Shown in pieces: positions 9,577 through 18,443 of a stretch of DNA of 64,000 bases. Source of the stretch: an uncultured Desulfobulbus sp. (GTDB taxonomy: Bacteria; Desulfobacterota; Desulfobulbia; Desulfobulbales; Desulfobulbaceae). The DNA is taken from contig NZ_OY762276.1 of assembly GCF_963665445.1 (NCBI RefSeq), forward strand, positions 838,001 to 902,000. The letters are read 5' to 3'. Under the pieces are notes generated by a model. That model had not been told where the DNA came from, searched no databases, and worked only from the letters and a program-made list of their open reading frames with translations. Position numbers and translations under genes: made by a program. The first letter of the stretch is position 1, and every line of letters starts with the position of its first letter.

Positions 9577-10053
9577 ATGATCAAAAGCCTGCTGCACCCA
9601 TTGTGGTTGTGTTTGGCGCTTATCCTGCTGGCCCTGCCCGCTGAGGCCTTGGCCCTTCAGGTCCATGGAGAACCCGAAGGGCTGTACGTCCACCAGATGG
9701 CCCATCTCCACTATATTTTTGCCTTGGGATATTTTTATTGGGATATTCGCCGGACCTCGTTCACCGGACGTGGCTGGAGGTACCTGCAGATATTTTGCCT
9801 ACTGATGACATGCTGGAATCTGCTGGCCTTCATCGGGCATATCGCCGGTGCCTATTTGTCGCCGGAATCGCTCTTTCAGACCGACTGTTACCTGGGGACC
9901 CGTCTGCTGCATCCGATCACCTTCAACAAGTATCTCTACTATGTGACCAAGCTGGACCATCTGATCTATGTTCCGGCCATGTTTTTTCTCTTTCTCGGGT
10001 TGCGCTCCTTTTACCATTCCGTGGCCAGGCCAGATGGTGGAGGGCGACAATGA
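9577..10053 (+). CDS. Small multi-pass membrane protein, unknown
   Basis: A 158-aa protein with an N-terminal hydrophobic segment ending in ALPAEALALQ, which looks like a cleavable signal, and three further hydrophobic stretches (about 40-55, 68-90 and 128-146). The start at 9577 has GGGGGAA about 8 bases upstream; an earlier in-frame ATG at 9517 lies inside the dispersed repeat and is less likely. It overlaps the following membrane histidine kinase by 4 bases (ATGA), so it may be a sensory or accessory partner of that kinase. No family recognised. Confidence 0.7.
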   Translation: MIKSLLHPLWLCLALILLALPAEALALQVHGEPEGLYVHQMAHLHYIFALGYFYWDIRRTSFTGRGWRYLQIFCLLMTCWNLLAFIGHIAGAYLSPESLFQTDCYLGTRLLHPITFNKYLYYVTKLDHLIYVPAMFFLFLGLRSFYHSVARPDGGGRQ

Positions 10054-11621
10054 ATGGATTGCCCATGCTGCCGACCATTGTGGTCGACGTCACCGGCTCG
10101 GTGCTCAATATTCTCTTTTCCTTTCTCTCCCTCTGGTATGCCCTGCGTCTGACGCGGCTGAAACCGGAAAACTTTTTATGGGGGTATCTGTTCTACGTGA
10201 CCCTGGCGATCACCGCCTTTGCCATCTCCCGTGCCGTCGGGCATCTGGCCAAGGAGTTGTTGTACGTCACGGGGCGGATGGATATCTGGCAGGATATCGC
10301 CCCCTATTCGGGTGGAATCAACAGCCTGTGCATGATCTCGGTGGCTGCGGTCATGATTTTTTACCACAAGGGGGTACAGGCCTACGAGGCGATTGAACAG
10401 GAGGCGGCCAAACTCAAGCAGTCCAAGATTCGTCTGACCCAGACCGCCAACGAACTTACGGAACTCAATCTCAGCCTCGAGGACAAGGTCGAGGAGCGGA
10501 CGGCCGAGCTGTCGGAATCGGAGAAAAAGTTTCGCCATCTGTTCACCGCCTCCAAGGATATGGTGTTTTTCACCGACAAGTCCCAGGCGGTCGTCGATAT
10601 CAACGCCTCAGGTCTGGAAATGCTGGGCTACGAAACGGATGCCCGGCCTGCCTTGCGCCTGCAGGATATCTTTCGCAACCAAGGAGATGTGGTGGGCTAT
10701 TCCCGCAGTCTGGTCATGCATGGCTTCATCCAGGACCTTGAGGCCGAATTCCAAAAAAAGGACGGCACGACCATCTACGTGCTCATTTCCGCCACGGCCC
10801 TCTACGACGAGTACAGTCAGGTCATCGGCTCGGAGTGCATCGCCAAGGACCTGACCCGTTTGAAAACGATGATGGAACAGTTGGTGTCCAGCGAGAAAAT
10901 GGCTTCGGTGGGGCAGATGGCCGCGGGGATTGCCCATGAGATCAATACCCCCCTGGGGATCATCCTTGGCTATGCCCAGCTGATGATGGATGATTTCGAG
11001 CCGGATTCGGAAACCTACCAGAACCTCGAGGTCATCGAACGGCAGACCAAGGCCAGTCGCAAGATCGTGGCCGATCTCTTGAAGTATTCACGCCAGTCCG
11101 GCAGTGCCCGGGAGACGGTCAATCTCAACGAGATCGTCAACGATGCCGTAGCCATTACCGAGCATAGCCTCAATTTGAACCACATCAAGGTGCATCAACA
11201 GTGTGCCGAACCCCTGCCGATGATTGTCGGCGATCCGGAGAAATTGCGTCAGGTGGTGGTCAATTTGATCAACAACGCCCATCATGCCATGGAGGGTCAG
11301 GAGAGCGGTGAGCTGTATTTGGCCACCCGCTGGGACCAGGGCGGGGGCAAGGTCGTGGCCGAGGTTCGCGATACCGGTCACGGCATTGCCGAGAACATCA
11401 AGGCGAAGATCTTTGATCCCTTTTTTACCACCAAGCCGGTGGGGAAGGGGACCGGCCTTGGTCTTTCGGTCTCCTACGGCATCATTCAGGAACATGGCGG
11501 CACCATTGAAATCGAAAGTCCCGTCCAGGGGACGGAGGCCACTCCCACTCGGGGGACACTGTTTCGGCTTGTTTTACCGGTGGCCGAAGAGGCGACAGCC
11601 ATTAAGGACGAACCGGTTTGA
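10050..11621 (+). CDS. Membrane sensor histidine kinase (PAS-HisKA-HATPase)
   Basis: A 523-aa kinase. Three to four hydrophobic helices occupy about residues 8-110, followed by a coiled coil (about 115-160, rich in E, K and L), a PAS domain (about 165-280), HisKA with AAGIAHEINTPLG (His296), and an HATPase with NLINNAHHAM, DTGHGI and GTGLGLSVSYGI. There is no receiver domain; the receiver is a separate protein starting 24 bases downstream. The ATG at 10050 couples it to the upstream membrane protein. The input is probably membrane-linked, but the signal is unknown. Confidence 0.92.
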   Translation: MNGLPMLPTIVVDVTGSVLNILFSFLSLWYALRLTRLKPENFLWGYLFYVTLAITAFAISRAVGHLAKELLYVTGRMDIWQDIAPYSGGINSLCMISVAAVMIFYHKGVQAYEAIEQEAAKLKQSKIRLTQTANELTELNLSLEDKVEERTAELSESEKKFRHLFTASKDMVFFTDKSQAVVDINASGLEMLGYETDARPALRLQDIFRNQGDVVGYSRSLVMHGFIQDLEAEFQKKDGTTIYVLISATALYDEYSQVIGSECIAKDLTRLKTMMEQLVSSEKMASVGQMAAGIAHEINTPLGIILGYAQLMMDDFEPDSETYQNLEVIERQTKASRKIVADLLKYSRQSGSARETVNLNEIVNDAVAITEHSLNLNHIKVHQQCAEPLPMIVGDPEKLRQVVVNLINNAHHAMEGQESGELYLATRWDQGGGKVVAEVRDTGHGIAENIKAKIFDPFFTTKPVGKGTGLGLSVSYGIIQEHGGTIEIESPVQGTEATPTRGTLFRLVLPVAEEATAIKDEPV

Positions 11622-11645
11622 AAAACCTTCACAGAGGGAAGCAAC

Positions 11646-12017
11646 ATGGCTGAAATTCTTACGCTTGACGACGTGCTCGACGCGACGGTTCTTGTCGGCA
11701 AAATATTGAAGAAAAAAGGGCATCAGGTCCACACCTTCACCGAGGAGGATGAGGCAATCGCCTACGCCAGAACACACCCTGTCGATCTGGCCATCCTGGA
11801 TATCAAACTCAAAAAAATGAGTGGTATTGAGGTTTTGGCCATCTTGAAGGAGGATAATCCAAAGCTGCGGGCCATCATGCTCACCGGATATCCGACCATG
11901 GAGACCGCCCGGGAGGCGATCAGTCTCGGGGCCGACGAGTACTGCGTCAAACCCATTGATCGGTCGGAACTTGAGGAAAAGGTGGAGAAGGTACTCGCCG
12001 CCGGTTCCAAAACCTGA
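11646..12017 (+). CDS. Stand-alone response-regulator receiver
   Basis: A 123-aa single receiver domain with acidic Asp8/Asp9, phospho-acceptor Asp52 (LAILDIKLKKMSG), a conserved Thr (MLTGYP) and Lys (CVKPIDRSE). There is no output domain, so it acts by protein contact or as a phosphate shuttle. AGAGGGAAGCA provides the ribosome site. It sits between a complete kinase and a HisKA-bearing protein without ATPase, a layout that suggests a phosphorelay. Confidence 0.92.
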   Translation: MAEILTLDDVLDATVLVGKILKKKGHQVHTFTEEDEAIAYARTHPVDLAILDIKLKKMSGIEVLAILKEDNPKLRAIMLTGYPTMETAREAISLGADEYCVKPIDRSELEEKVEKVLAAGSKT

Positions 12018-12059
12018 GCGGGAAACGGCCCCTGCCAACCTCAATGCGTTGATTGACCC

Positions 12060-13724
12060 ATGCGTACACAGCAGTCAAAAGAACAACAGTTTCTGGAGAT
12101 CTTTCAAAAGGTCATCCGTCTGACCTCCACGGTCTACGACCATCAGGAGGTCATGGATACCATCGTCCAGGCTCTGCCCGTATTGCTCGATATCGACGCC
12201 TGCACCATTCGGCTGCACGATGCCTCGATTGGTACCTTTGTCCTGGGGGCCGCCCATGGGGTCTCGATGGAATACCTTTCACGGGAGGCGATCGATACCG
12301 AAGAGACCTTGAACATGGTTCGTTCGGGCCACCCGGTCTACAGCGCCCATGTGGATCAGGACCCGTTGTTGCCCTTTCATGAAGAGGCCAGCCGTGAGGG
12401 CATCAAAAGTGTGCTCACCCTGCCAATAGCTTTTCAGGAAGAGGTCATCGGCATCATGCGGCTGCTGAGTCGCAGCGGGCGAAGGTATGCCGAGGAGGAA
12501 AGAGCCTTTGCCCTGGCGCTTGCCGAGCAGGTGGGCATCGCCATTTCCCATGGTCGGATGTTCATGGAGATGGCGGCACAGCTTCGTTTTCTCCATGAGA
12601 TTCAGGGGATCTCGACCCTGGTGAATTCCACCCTTGACCTCAAGGCCGTGCTTGACGGCTTGGTCGAGCGGGTCGTGCGGACCATGCGGGCCAAGGGCTG
12701 CACCCTACGCCTGCTCGATGCGCAAACCGGGCATCTTTCGTTGGCTGCCGCCTATGGCGTTTCGTCTGCCTACCTGCAGCGGGGCGAGGTGGAGCAGGAA
12801 CGCAACATTCAGATGGTCCTGTCCGGAGAGCCGGTGGCCATCTACGACGTCAGTCATGACCAGCGCATCGATTATCATCGCCAGATGGCCATTGAGGGCA
12901 TTGTCTCTTTATTGGCGGTACCGGTGAAGGTTAACAAGGGCGTCATCGGCGTGATGCGCATTCTCACCGACGTGCCGCGGGTGTTCACCGATACCGAGGT
13001 GCGCTTTGCCGTTACCCTGGCGGAAGTCGGCGGTACTGCCCTGCGGAACGCGAGGAATTACCAGCGCATTCACCTGTTGGCCGAGCAGATTGGGGAACAT
13101 GAACAGTTCCTCTCAGACATTCTCAATAATTTGCACCACCAACTGGTGGTGTTGAATCGGGACAGGCGGGTGGTTTTGGCCAATCAGGTCTTTCTCGATA
13201 CCCTGGGCGTGAAGGAAGAAGAGATTGTGGGGTTGCTCTACGATGAGTTGTGTTCCTCCACGGACATCAATCGGCCCTGTCCGGTGGACCAGATCCTCAC
13301 CGGTCAGGAGATGCAGCCGTATCTGCAGGAGAATCGTCAGGGACAGCAGCCACGGTGGTTTGAACGTTGTGCCTCGCCCATTGTCGGTGAAGATGGGCAT
13401 GTTGAATATGTCGTTGAAATTATAAGAGATGTTACCTCTGAGCGTATGCTTGAAACGGAAAAAATGGAAAGCAGCAGGCTTCAGGGCATCGTTGAATTGG
13501 CGGGAACCGTGGCCCACGAAATAAACAGTCCTCTCTTTGCCGCCCTAGGCACGGCACAGCTTCTTGCTGACGAGCATGAACAGAGCGAACTTGGCGAAGA
13601 GTTGGCGGTAATTATTCGCAACTTGAAAAAGATCGGTGCATTGACGGCAAAGATGACCGCAATGACCGGTTTCTCGAGCCAGGAATACGTGGGGGCACGC
13701 AATATTTTATCGTTGGAACAATAA
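12060..13724 (+). CDS. GAF-GAF-PAS protein with HisKA segment but no HATPase domain
   Basis: A 554-aa soluble protein. Two tandem GAF domains cover about 15-165 and 180-345 (both contain RLL/RIL-type GAF cores such as IMRLLS and VMRILT), a PAS domain covers about 355-470, and a dimerisation/phospho-acceptor segment follows with AGTVAHEINSPLFAALG (His486). The protein ends only 68 residues after that histidine with no N, G1 or G2 boxes. Downstream sequence does not encode a missing ATPase domain in any obvious frame, so this is probably its natural form. It may be phosphorylated in trans by the kinase two genes upstream, or regulate by sequestration; both are inference. Confidence 0.85.
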   Translation: MRTQQSKEQQFLEIFQKVIRLTSTVYDHQEVMDTIVQALPVLLDIDACTIRLHDASIGTFVLGAAHGVSMEYLSREAIDTEETLNMVRSGHPVYSAHVDQDPLLPFHEEASREGIKSVLTLPIAFQEEVIGIMRLLSRSGRRYAEEERAFALALAEQVGIAISHGRMFMEMAAQLRFLHEIQGISTLVNSTLDLKAVLDGLVERVVRTMRAKGCTLRLLDAQTGHLSLAAAYGVSSAYLQRGEVEQERNIQMVLSGEPVAIYDVSHDQRIDYHRQMAIEGIVSLLAVPVKVNKGVIGVMRILTDVPRVFTDTEVRFAVTLAEVGGTALRNARNYQRIHLLAEQIGEHEQFLSDILNNLHHQLVVLNRDRRVVLANQVFLDTLGVKEEEIVGLLYDELCSSTDINRPCPVDQILTGQEMQPYLQENRQGQQPRWFERCASPIVGEDGHVEYVVEIIRDVTSERMLETEKMESSRLQGIVELAGTVAHEINSPLFAALGTAQLLADEHEQSELGEELAVIIRNLKKIGALTAKMTAMTGFSSQEYVGARNILSLEQ

Positions 13725-13901
13725 AAAAAGGGGCAAAGGAGGTGTACGGTCATACGTGAGGGGGGAACGGTAACTATCGATGTGGCAAGCAGTGCTCAAC
13801 AGCTGTAATCGATGGATGCCGCAAGAAACAATGGAAGAGAACAAACTCATCGGCAGATCAGACCGAGAGGTTGCAACAGAGTCATTACTGGAGAAAAACA
13901 C

Positions 13902-15116
13902 ATGAAAACAAGGATAACTATCATTCCATGGCTGTTGGCCGCAATGATTGCTTTCTGCGGTGCTGTCCCGGCAAGTGCGGATGAGGGCACGAGTGTTGCC
14001 GCGCCGACAATCACCATCGATAAGACCGAACTGAACAACGGCGGCACCATCAAGGTAACCGGGCAGGCACCTGCCGGCAAGCAGGTTTTTCTTGAAATCT
14101 GGAATGCGGACAAGCAGGTCAAGGCAAACCGTTTTGACAGCGACGTGGACAAAGAAACCGGTAAACGGCCCTATATTTTCTACATCAGTAATGAAATGCC
14201 GGCCTACTACAAACTGGTCGTACCCGTGGGCATGAAGGACAAAATCGATCAGGCGAAAAAAGACGGTCCCAAATGGAGCTACTCCAAATTGCTCAAGGAC
14301 ATGGGCGCTGACATTGCCTATACGGTGCCGGCAAAGGTCAAGATCGAACGCTATCAGTCCACCCTGATGGCCAGCGTCATCGGTAGTCGCGGCACCTTGC
14401 TGCCTCCCATGGACGACAAGGAAAATAAGAAGCGCTCCATGCAGTTGGTGAAATCGCGCTTTCGCAGCGTGGCCAATGTTGTCGATGCTGCGCTTGAAAT
14501 TCAGCCGGATGGCAGCTATTCCGCTGAACTGAAGATTCGTGACGGCATAGCCCCGGGCCAGTACAAGATCGTGGCCGTGGTCGATAAAACCAGCAAGAGC
14601 GAGCCGGTTACCTTTGAAAACAAGATCGCCTTTCCGATCTATTACCTCGACAATGCAGGCACAAGCCTCAATCTGATCTACCCCTTTTTCCTCACCCTGG
14701 GTGTGGCCATTTTCGGTGTACTCATGGGTGCTGGCGGTGGGTTTATCCTCAATCCTCTGCTGGTCTCCATTTTTCCGGCACTACCCCACACCATCGTTGC
14801 CGGTACGGTTACCCCCACGGTCCTGTTCTCCCAGGGCTCCGGGATTGCCAACTACTCCAAAATCAAATTCATCAACTGGAAGCTTGGCTGCGGTATCGGT
14901 TGCGCCATGCTGCTAGGTGGTTTTATCGGTCCCAAACTGACGGAGATGATCACCCTTTCCCAGTTTAAATTTGCCTTCGGCTGGATTCTTCTCGTGCTGG
15001 CAGCGCTCATGTTCTGGCAAACAACCCCAGGCTATCTCGCCAAGAACAAAAAAGAGCAGTCCATTTTGAAAGAATTCAAACGCCGTGCTGAAGAGTCATC
15101 ACAGGGCAAAAACTAA
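13902..15116 (+). CDS. TauE/SafE-type transporter, N-terminal half with extracytoplasmic domain
   Basis: A 404-aa protein. A signal peptide (residues 1-27, ends VPASA) is followed by about 215 residues of a soluble beta-rich extracytoplasmic domain, then about four membrane helices carrying the family motif GAGGGFILNPLL and the TVTPTVLFSQG loop, and a basic cytoplasmic tail. Usual TauE/SafE proteins are ~250 aa with two such repeats; here only one is present. The second half is the next gene, 26 bases downstream. The family exports or imports sulfite, sulfonates or related anions; in a sulfate reducer a sulfur anion is a reasonable guess but not shown. The ATG at 13902 follows GGAG. Confidence 0.85.
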   Translation: MKTRITIIPWLLAAMIAFCGAVPASADEGTSVAAPTITIDKTELNNGGTIKVTGQAPAGKQVFLEIWNADKQVKANRFDSDVDKETGKRPYIFYISNEMPAYYKLVVPVGMKDKIDQAKKDGPKWSYSKLLKDMGADIAYTVPAKVKIERYQSTLMASVIGSRGTLLPPMDDKENKKRSMQLVKSRFRSVANVVDAALEIQPDGSYSAELKIRDGIAPGQYKIVAVVDKTSKSEPVTFENKIAFPIYYLDNAGTSLNLIYPFFLTLGVAIFGVLMGAGGGFILNPLLVSIFPALPHTIVAGTVTPTVLFSQGSGIANYSKIKFINWKLGCGIGCAMLLGGFIGPKLTEMITLSQFKFAFGWILLVLAALMFWQTTPGYLAKNKKEQSILKEFKRRAEESSQGKN

Positions 15117-15142
15117 GCGCTCATTTTTCGGAGGAATAGACG

Positions 15143-15532
15143 ATGAAAGTTGAATTTTGGGGCCAGGAATTTCAAGTCAACATGGTTCTTGGTTGTATAG
15201 GCGGTTTTTTGATTGCCATTATGTCGTCCATGTTCGGTTTTGGCGGCGGTCCCTTTATGGTTCCGTTGATGACGGTGGGCCTGCGCCTGCCGATGTACCT
15301 GGTGGTGGGCAGTTCCCTGCTCGCGATTTTTTTCAACACCTCAATCAGCTCGCTGCGCCACTATCAGTTCGGCAACTTCGACTGGCTGCTGTTCGTGGTC
15401 ATGTTTCCGGCAGCGATTCTTGGAGGATACCTCGGACCGCAAATCGCCAAACGGGTGAGCCCGATCGTGGTGAAACGGGTGGCCTGTGTCGGCCTGGTCC
15501 TGCTTGCCCTGAAGCTCCTTGGACTCTATTGA
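15143..15532 (+). CDS. TauE/SafE-type transporter, C-terminal half
   Basis: A 129-aa, almost wholly hydrophobic protein with about four helices. It carries the TauE/SafE repeat motif FGFGGGPFMVPLM and a second conserved helix with GGYLGPQIAKRV. It is half the family length and should pair with the upstream half to form a full two-repeat transporter. GGAGG lies 9-13 bases before the ATG. The intergenic space that follows (15533-15798) contains dispersed repeat copy B and a terminator. Confidence 0.85.
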   Translation: MKVEFWGQEFQVNMVLGCIGGFLIAIMSSMFGFGGGPFMVPLMTVGLRLPMYLVVGSSLLAIFFNTSISSLRHYQFGNFDWLLFVVMFPAAILGGYLGPQIAKRVSPIVVKRVACVGLVLLALKLLGLY

Positions 15533-15585
15533 GGCGAAGATGGTACAAATCGGCAGGCCTTTCTCCTCAGAAGTCGTGAAAAATA

Positions 15586-15668
15586 ATGTTTCGAGTCAGG
15601 TAACGAACCGATCGGATAATGCATGATTTCCGGGTTTCTGAATTTTTACGAGGCCGTCACCATTGACA
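15586..15668 (+). repeat. Dispersed intergenic repeat, copy B (5' truncated)
   Basis: Matches the family from TTTCGAG through TTTTTACGAGGCCGTCA to ATTGAC. The 5' hairpin half is missing or diverged. It lies about 130 bases upstream of the PilZ gene and in the same orientation. Confidence 0.65.
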
Positions 15669-15688
15669 AAGCTTGAAAACAGTGTTTT

Positions 15689-15726
15689 AAGCGCCGAGGC
15701 AGTTTGCTGTTTCGGCGCTTTTGTTT
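15689..15726 (+). terminator. Rho-independent terminator after transporter genes
   Basis: Stem AAGCGCCGA (15689-15697) with TCGGCGCTT (15712-15720), then TTGTTT. It is about 160 bases past the transporter stop and follows repeat copy B. Confidence 0.6.
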
Positions 15727-15798
15727 CCTGGGGAGGCAATTTTCGGAAAGCAACAACGTTTTTTTCAACCAATTATCGCTTGATCTTCTTCGCGATCA

Positions 15799-16260
15799 AT
15801 GCGATACTACAGCAAAAATCGAGAGATTTCTAGACGAACGGTTCGCAGTATGGATATCGCCGGCTCAACAATTTATCGTCATGAGAAACGACGCTTCTCC
15901 CGTGTGCCCTTTGAGCGCACAGTGCGCCTCTTTTTTCATAATGACAAGAGCCGACACTGCACTACAAAAAATCTCAGTTTGGGGGGGATGTTGCTTGATG
16001 GCGACGGTGCCCTTGCGGTTGGTCAGGATTGCCGCGTAGAGTTGCATGAAACCGGTCAACGATCGAGCATTATCTATAAAATTTGCGGGAAAATCGTCCA
16101 TGCCGGGCACAACGGGCTGGGCATTGAGTTTACCGAAATGGAAGACCACAGCCTGATGTACCTGCAGACAATGCTCCTCTATTCTGCAGACGATCCTGTG
16201 GCCGCCGCCGAGCATTTTGATGAAGTCTTCACGTTTACGGCTTCACCGTCTTCCTGTTAG
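15799..16260 (+). CDS. PilZ-domain protein (probable c-di-GMP receptor)
   Basis: A 153-aa single-domain protein. The c-di-GMP-binding signature is present as RRFSRVPFE (RxxxR) and NLSLGGMLL (N/DxSxxG), spaced as expected. It should bind cyclic di-GMP and act by protein contact. The ribosome site at 15799 is weak; an internal ATG at 15850 is possible and would still leave the whole domain. No cyclase or phosphodiesterase gene is close. Confidence 0.85.
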   Translation: MRYYSKNREISRRTVRSMDIAGSTIYRHEKRRFSRVPFERTVRLFFHNDKSRHCTTKNLSLGGMLLDGDGALAVGQDCRVELHETGQRSSIIYKICGKIVHAGHNGLGIEFTEMEDHSLMYLQTMLLYSADDPVAAAEHFDEVFTFTASPSSC

Positions 16261-16372
16261 CGCGACAGGGAGGCCTCAAGTAGGGGCCTGTGAATTGGAT
16301 GTCTCATGACACATTTTCATTGGAGCCACCAAGTCCGTCCTGCTCCCGCTTCCTTTTTTCCTTAACTATTGC

Positions 16373-17191
16373 ATGTCAAAGTCAATACACGAACCTGTAG
16401 CTCCGGTACGATGGCTCGGGGCTCTGGGAGAGCATGCACTCTATGTGCTGAGTGATCTTGGCCGTATGGGTGTTTTTCTTTTTTGGGCCGTTATCGGTTT
16501 GTGCAAACGACCCTTTCGATTGAGGGAACTGGTCAAACAGCTTGCGTTTATCGGTGGCGGTTCCTTGACCGTGATTTTTTTCACGGCGCTCACTTCGGGC
16601 ATGGTGCTCGGCTTACAGGGGTACTATTCCTTGCACAAATTTGGGGCCGAGGGCATGCTCGGTTCTGCTGTCTCACTGACCCTGATCATGGAACTCGGAC
16701 CGGTGCTAACCGCATTGATGGTGACCGGCAGGGCTGGTTCCGCCATGTGTGCCGAAATCGGCATCATGCGAATTTCCGAGCAGATCGATGCCCTTGAATG
16801 TATGGCCATTGATCCTTTTCGCTACTTCATCTCCCCGAAATTTCTCGCCGCCCTGATCTCTGTGCCTCTGCTGACCGCTGTTTTTGATGTGGTTGGTATC
16901 ATGGGGGGCTACCTTGCTGGAGTGAAACTCATGGGAGTGAACAGCGGCGCCTTTTTTTCCGGCATGGAGCAGAGTGTCACCAATCATGACATCCGTCTTG
17001 GTTTTGTCAAATCCGTTGTCTTTGCCTGGCTCTTGGTGTGGATCTGTACCGGGCGAGGATATTTTGTGCAGAAGATTCGCGGTGCCGGTTTCGGTGCCGA
17101 AAGCGTCAGCAAGGTGACGACCCAGGCCGTTGTCATGTCCTCAATCGCTGTTCTCGTTTTTGATTACCTGCTCACCGCGGTGCTGTTATGA
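16373..17191 (+). CDS. mlaE: Phospholipid ABC transporter permease
   Basis: A 272-aa inner-membrane permease of the MlaE/YrbE family with five to six helices. Family features are LTSGMVLGLQGYYSL, LGPVLTALMVTGRAGSAMCAEIG and the helix EQIDALECMAIDP. With MlaF and MlaD it moves phospholipid between the inner membrane and the periplasmic carrier MlaC. It is the first gene of an operon mlaE-F-D-A-C and overlaps mlaF by 4 bases. Confidence 0.95.
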   Translation: MSKSIHEPVAPVRWLGALGEHALYVLSDLGRMGVFLFWAVIGLCKRPFRLRELVKQLAFIGGGSLTVIFFTALTSGMVLGLQGYYSLHKFGAEGMLGSAVSLTLIMELGPVLTALMVTGRAGSAMCAEIGIMRISEQIDALECMAIDPFRYFISPKFLAALISVPLLTAVFDVVGIMGGYLAGVKLMGVNSGAFFSGMEQSVTNHDIRLGFVKSVVFAWLLVWICTGRGYFVQKIRGAGFGAESVSKVTTQAVVMSSIAVLVFDYLLTAVLL

Positions 17192-17976
17192 ACGCACATC
17201 AGTGTGCACCGCAGGAGGCGGCAATTCGTTTTGTCGATGTCTGCGTCGCCTTTGGCGAGCGCAACAGGCGGCATGTGGTGCTTGATCAGGTCAATTTTTC
17301 CGTGCCGCAGGGGAAAACCACCGTTATTGCCGGCGGCAGCGGCCAGGGGAAAAGTGTCATCCTCAAGCTCATCCTCGGACTGCTCCGGCCTTCCTCGGGC
17401 GAGGTGCTGGTCGGAGGGAAAAACATCGCCACCATGGGCTATGGCCAACTCCAGGAACAGCGCACGCGCTTTGGCGTGCTCTTTCAAGGTTCGGCACTGT
17501 TTGATTCCCTGACTGTCTTTGAAAATATTGCCCTGCCGCTTCGGGAACGGACCCGATTGACGCAGGCGGAGATCACCGCCCGGGTCCAGTCTACCCTTCA
17601 GCAGCTTGAGCTGAGCGGGCACGAGGAGAAGTACCCAGCCCAACTCAGTGGCGGCATGAAAAAGCGCGTGGGGTTGGCCAGGGCTCTACAGCTAGAGCCT
17701 GAAATCGTTCTCTTCGATGAGCCGACCACCGGGCTCGATCCGGTCATGACCTGGGAGATATACGACCTGTTTACTCAAACGCAGCACCGTCTCGGCTATA
17801 CTGCGGTCATCGTCAGCCATGATATCCCCCAGGTCTTCTCCCTGGCCGATCAAATTATTTTGCTGAACAAGGGGGAACTCGATGTCTTTACCGATGCTTC
17901 CCAGATACCCGATTCAACCAAGCCCAAAATTCGGGAGTTTGCCCGTCTGGTTCTTGGGCAACAGAGTGCGCTCTAA
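17188..17976 (+). CDS. mlaF: Phospholipid ABC transporter ATP-binding protein
   Basis: A 262-aa ATPase with Walker A GGSGQGKS, a Q-loop (VLFQGSALFDSLTV), the ABC signature LSGGMKKRVGLARAL, Walker B IVLFDEPTTGLDP and the H-loop VSHDI. The segment after the signature matches MlaF/Ttg2A proteins, which couple ATP hydrolysis to lipid movement by MlaE. No separate MlaB (STAS) gene is present in the operon. Confidence 0.95.
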   Translation: MNAHQCAPQEAAIRFVDVCVAFGERNRRHVVLDQVNFSVPQGKTTVIAGGSGQGKSVILKLILGLLRPSSGEVLVGGKNIATMGYGQLQEQRTRFGVLFQGSALFDSLTVFENIALPLRERTRLTQAEITARVQSTLQQLELSGHEEKYPAQLSGGMKKRVGLARALQLEPEIVLFDEPTTGLDPVMTWEIYDLFTQTQHRLGYTAVIVSHDIPQVFSLADQIILLNKGELDVFTDASQIPDSTKPKIREFARLVLGQQSAL

Positions 17977-17990
17977 GAAGGAGGAGAACC

Positions 17991-18443
17991 ATGCCTAATT
18001 CGCGCATGGAAATTTTTGTCGGTGTATTTCTTGTCATTGGTTTTTGTGCCCTGGGCTGGCTGGCTCTGCAACTTGGAGAGGTGCCCTGGATCAGCGGGGC
18101 GAAAACCTACCTTATCAATGCGGAATTCAACAACATTTCCGGAGTGAAACAAGGGGCGGATGTGCAAATCGCCGGCGTGACAGTGGGTAAGGTACGTGAC
18201 CTTCAGCTGAATGCGGATCGACGTGCAGTGGTGGCGATGCAGCTTGACAAAAGTATCGAGCTGCCCGTAGATTCGATAGCATCAGTAAAATCCCAAGGGA
18301 TCATTGGTGATAAATATATTCAGATCACCGTCGGTGGGGATGAAAAGCTGTATAAGCCCGGGGAAACCATCTTGGATACGGAGTCCTCGGTTGATCTGGA
18401 GTCCTTGATTTCCAAATTCGCATTCGGTCAGGTGGGGAAATGA
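17991..18443 (+). CDS. mlaD: MlaD-family substrate-binding protein
   Basis: A 150-aa protein with one N-terminal membrane helix (about 8-28) and a single MCE domain (about 35-115; FNNISGVKQGADVQIAGVTVG and IIGDKYIQI). It forms the periplasmic ring of the Mla transporter. A strong ribosome site (AAGGAGG) precedes the ATG. It overlaps the next gene by 4 bases. Confidence 0.94.
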   Translation: MPNSRMEIFVGVFLVIGFCALGWLALQLGEVPWISGAKTYLINAEFNNISGVKQGADVQIAGVTVGKVRDLQLNADRRAVVAMQLDKSIELPVDSIASVKSQGIIGDKYIQITVGGDEKLYKPGETILDTESSVDLESLISKFAFGQVGK

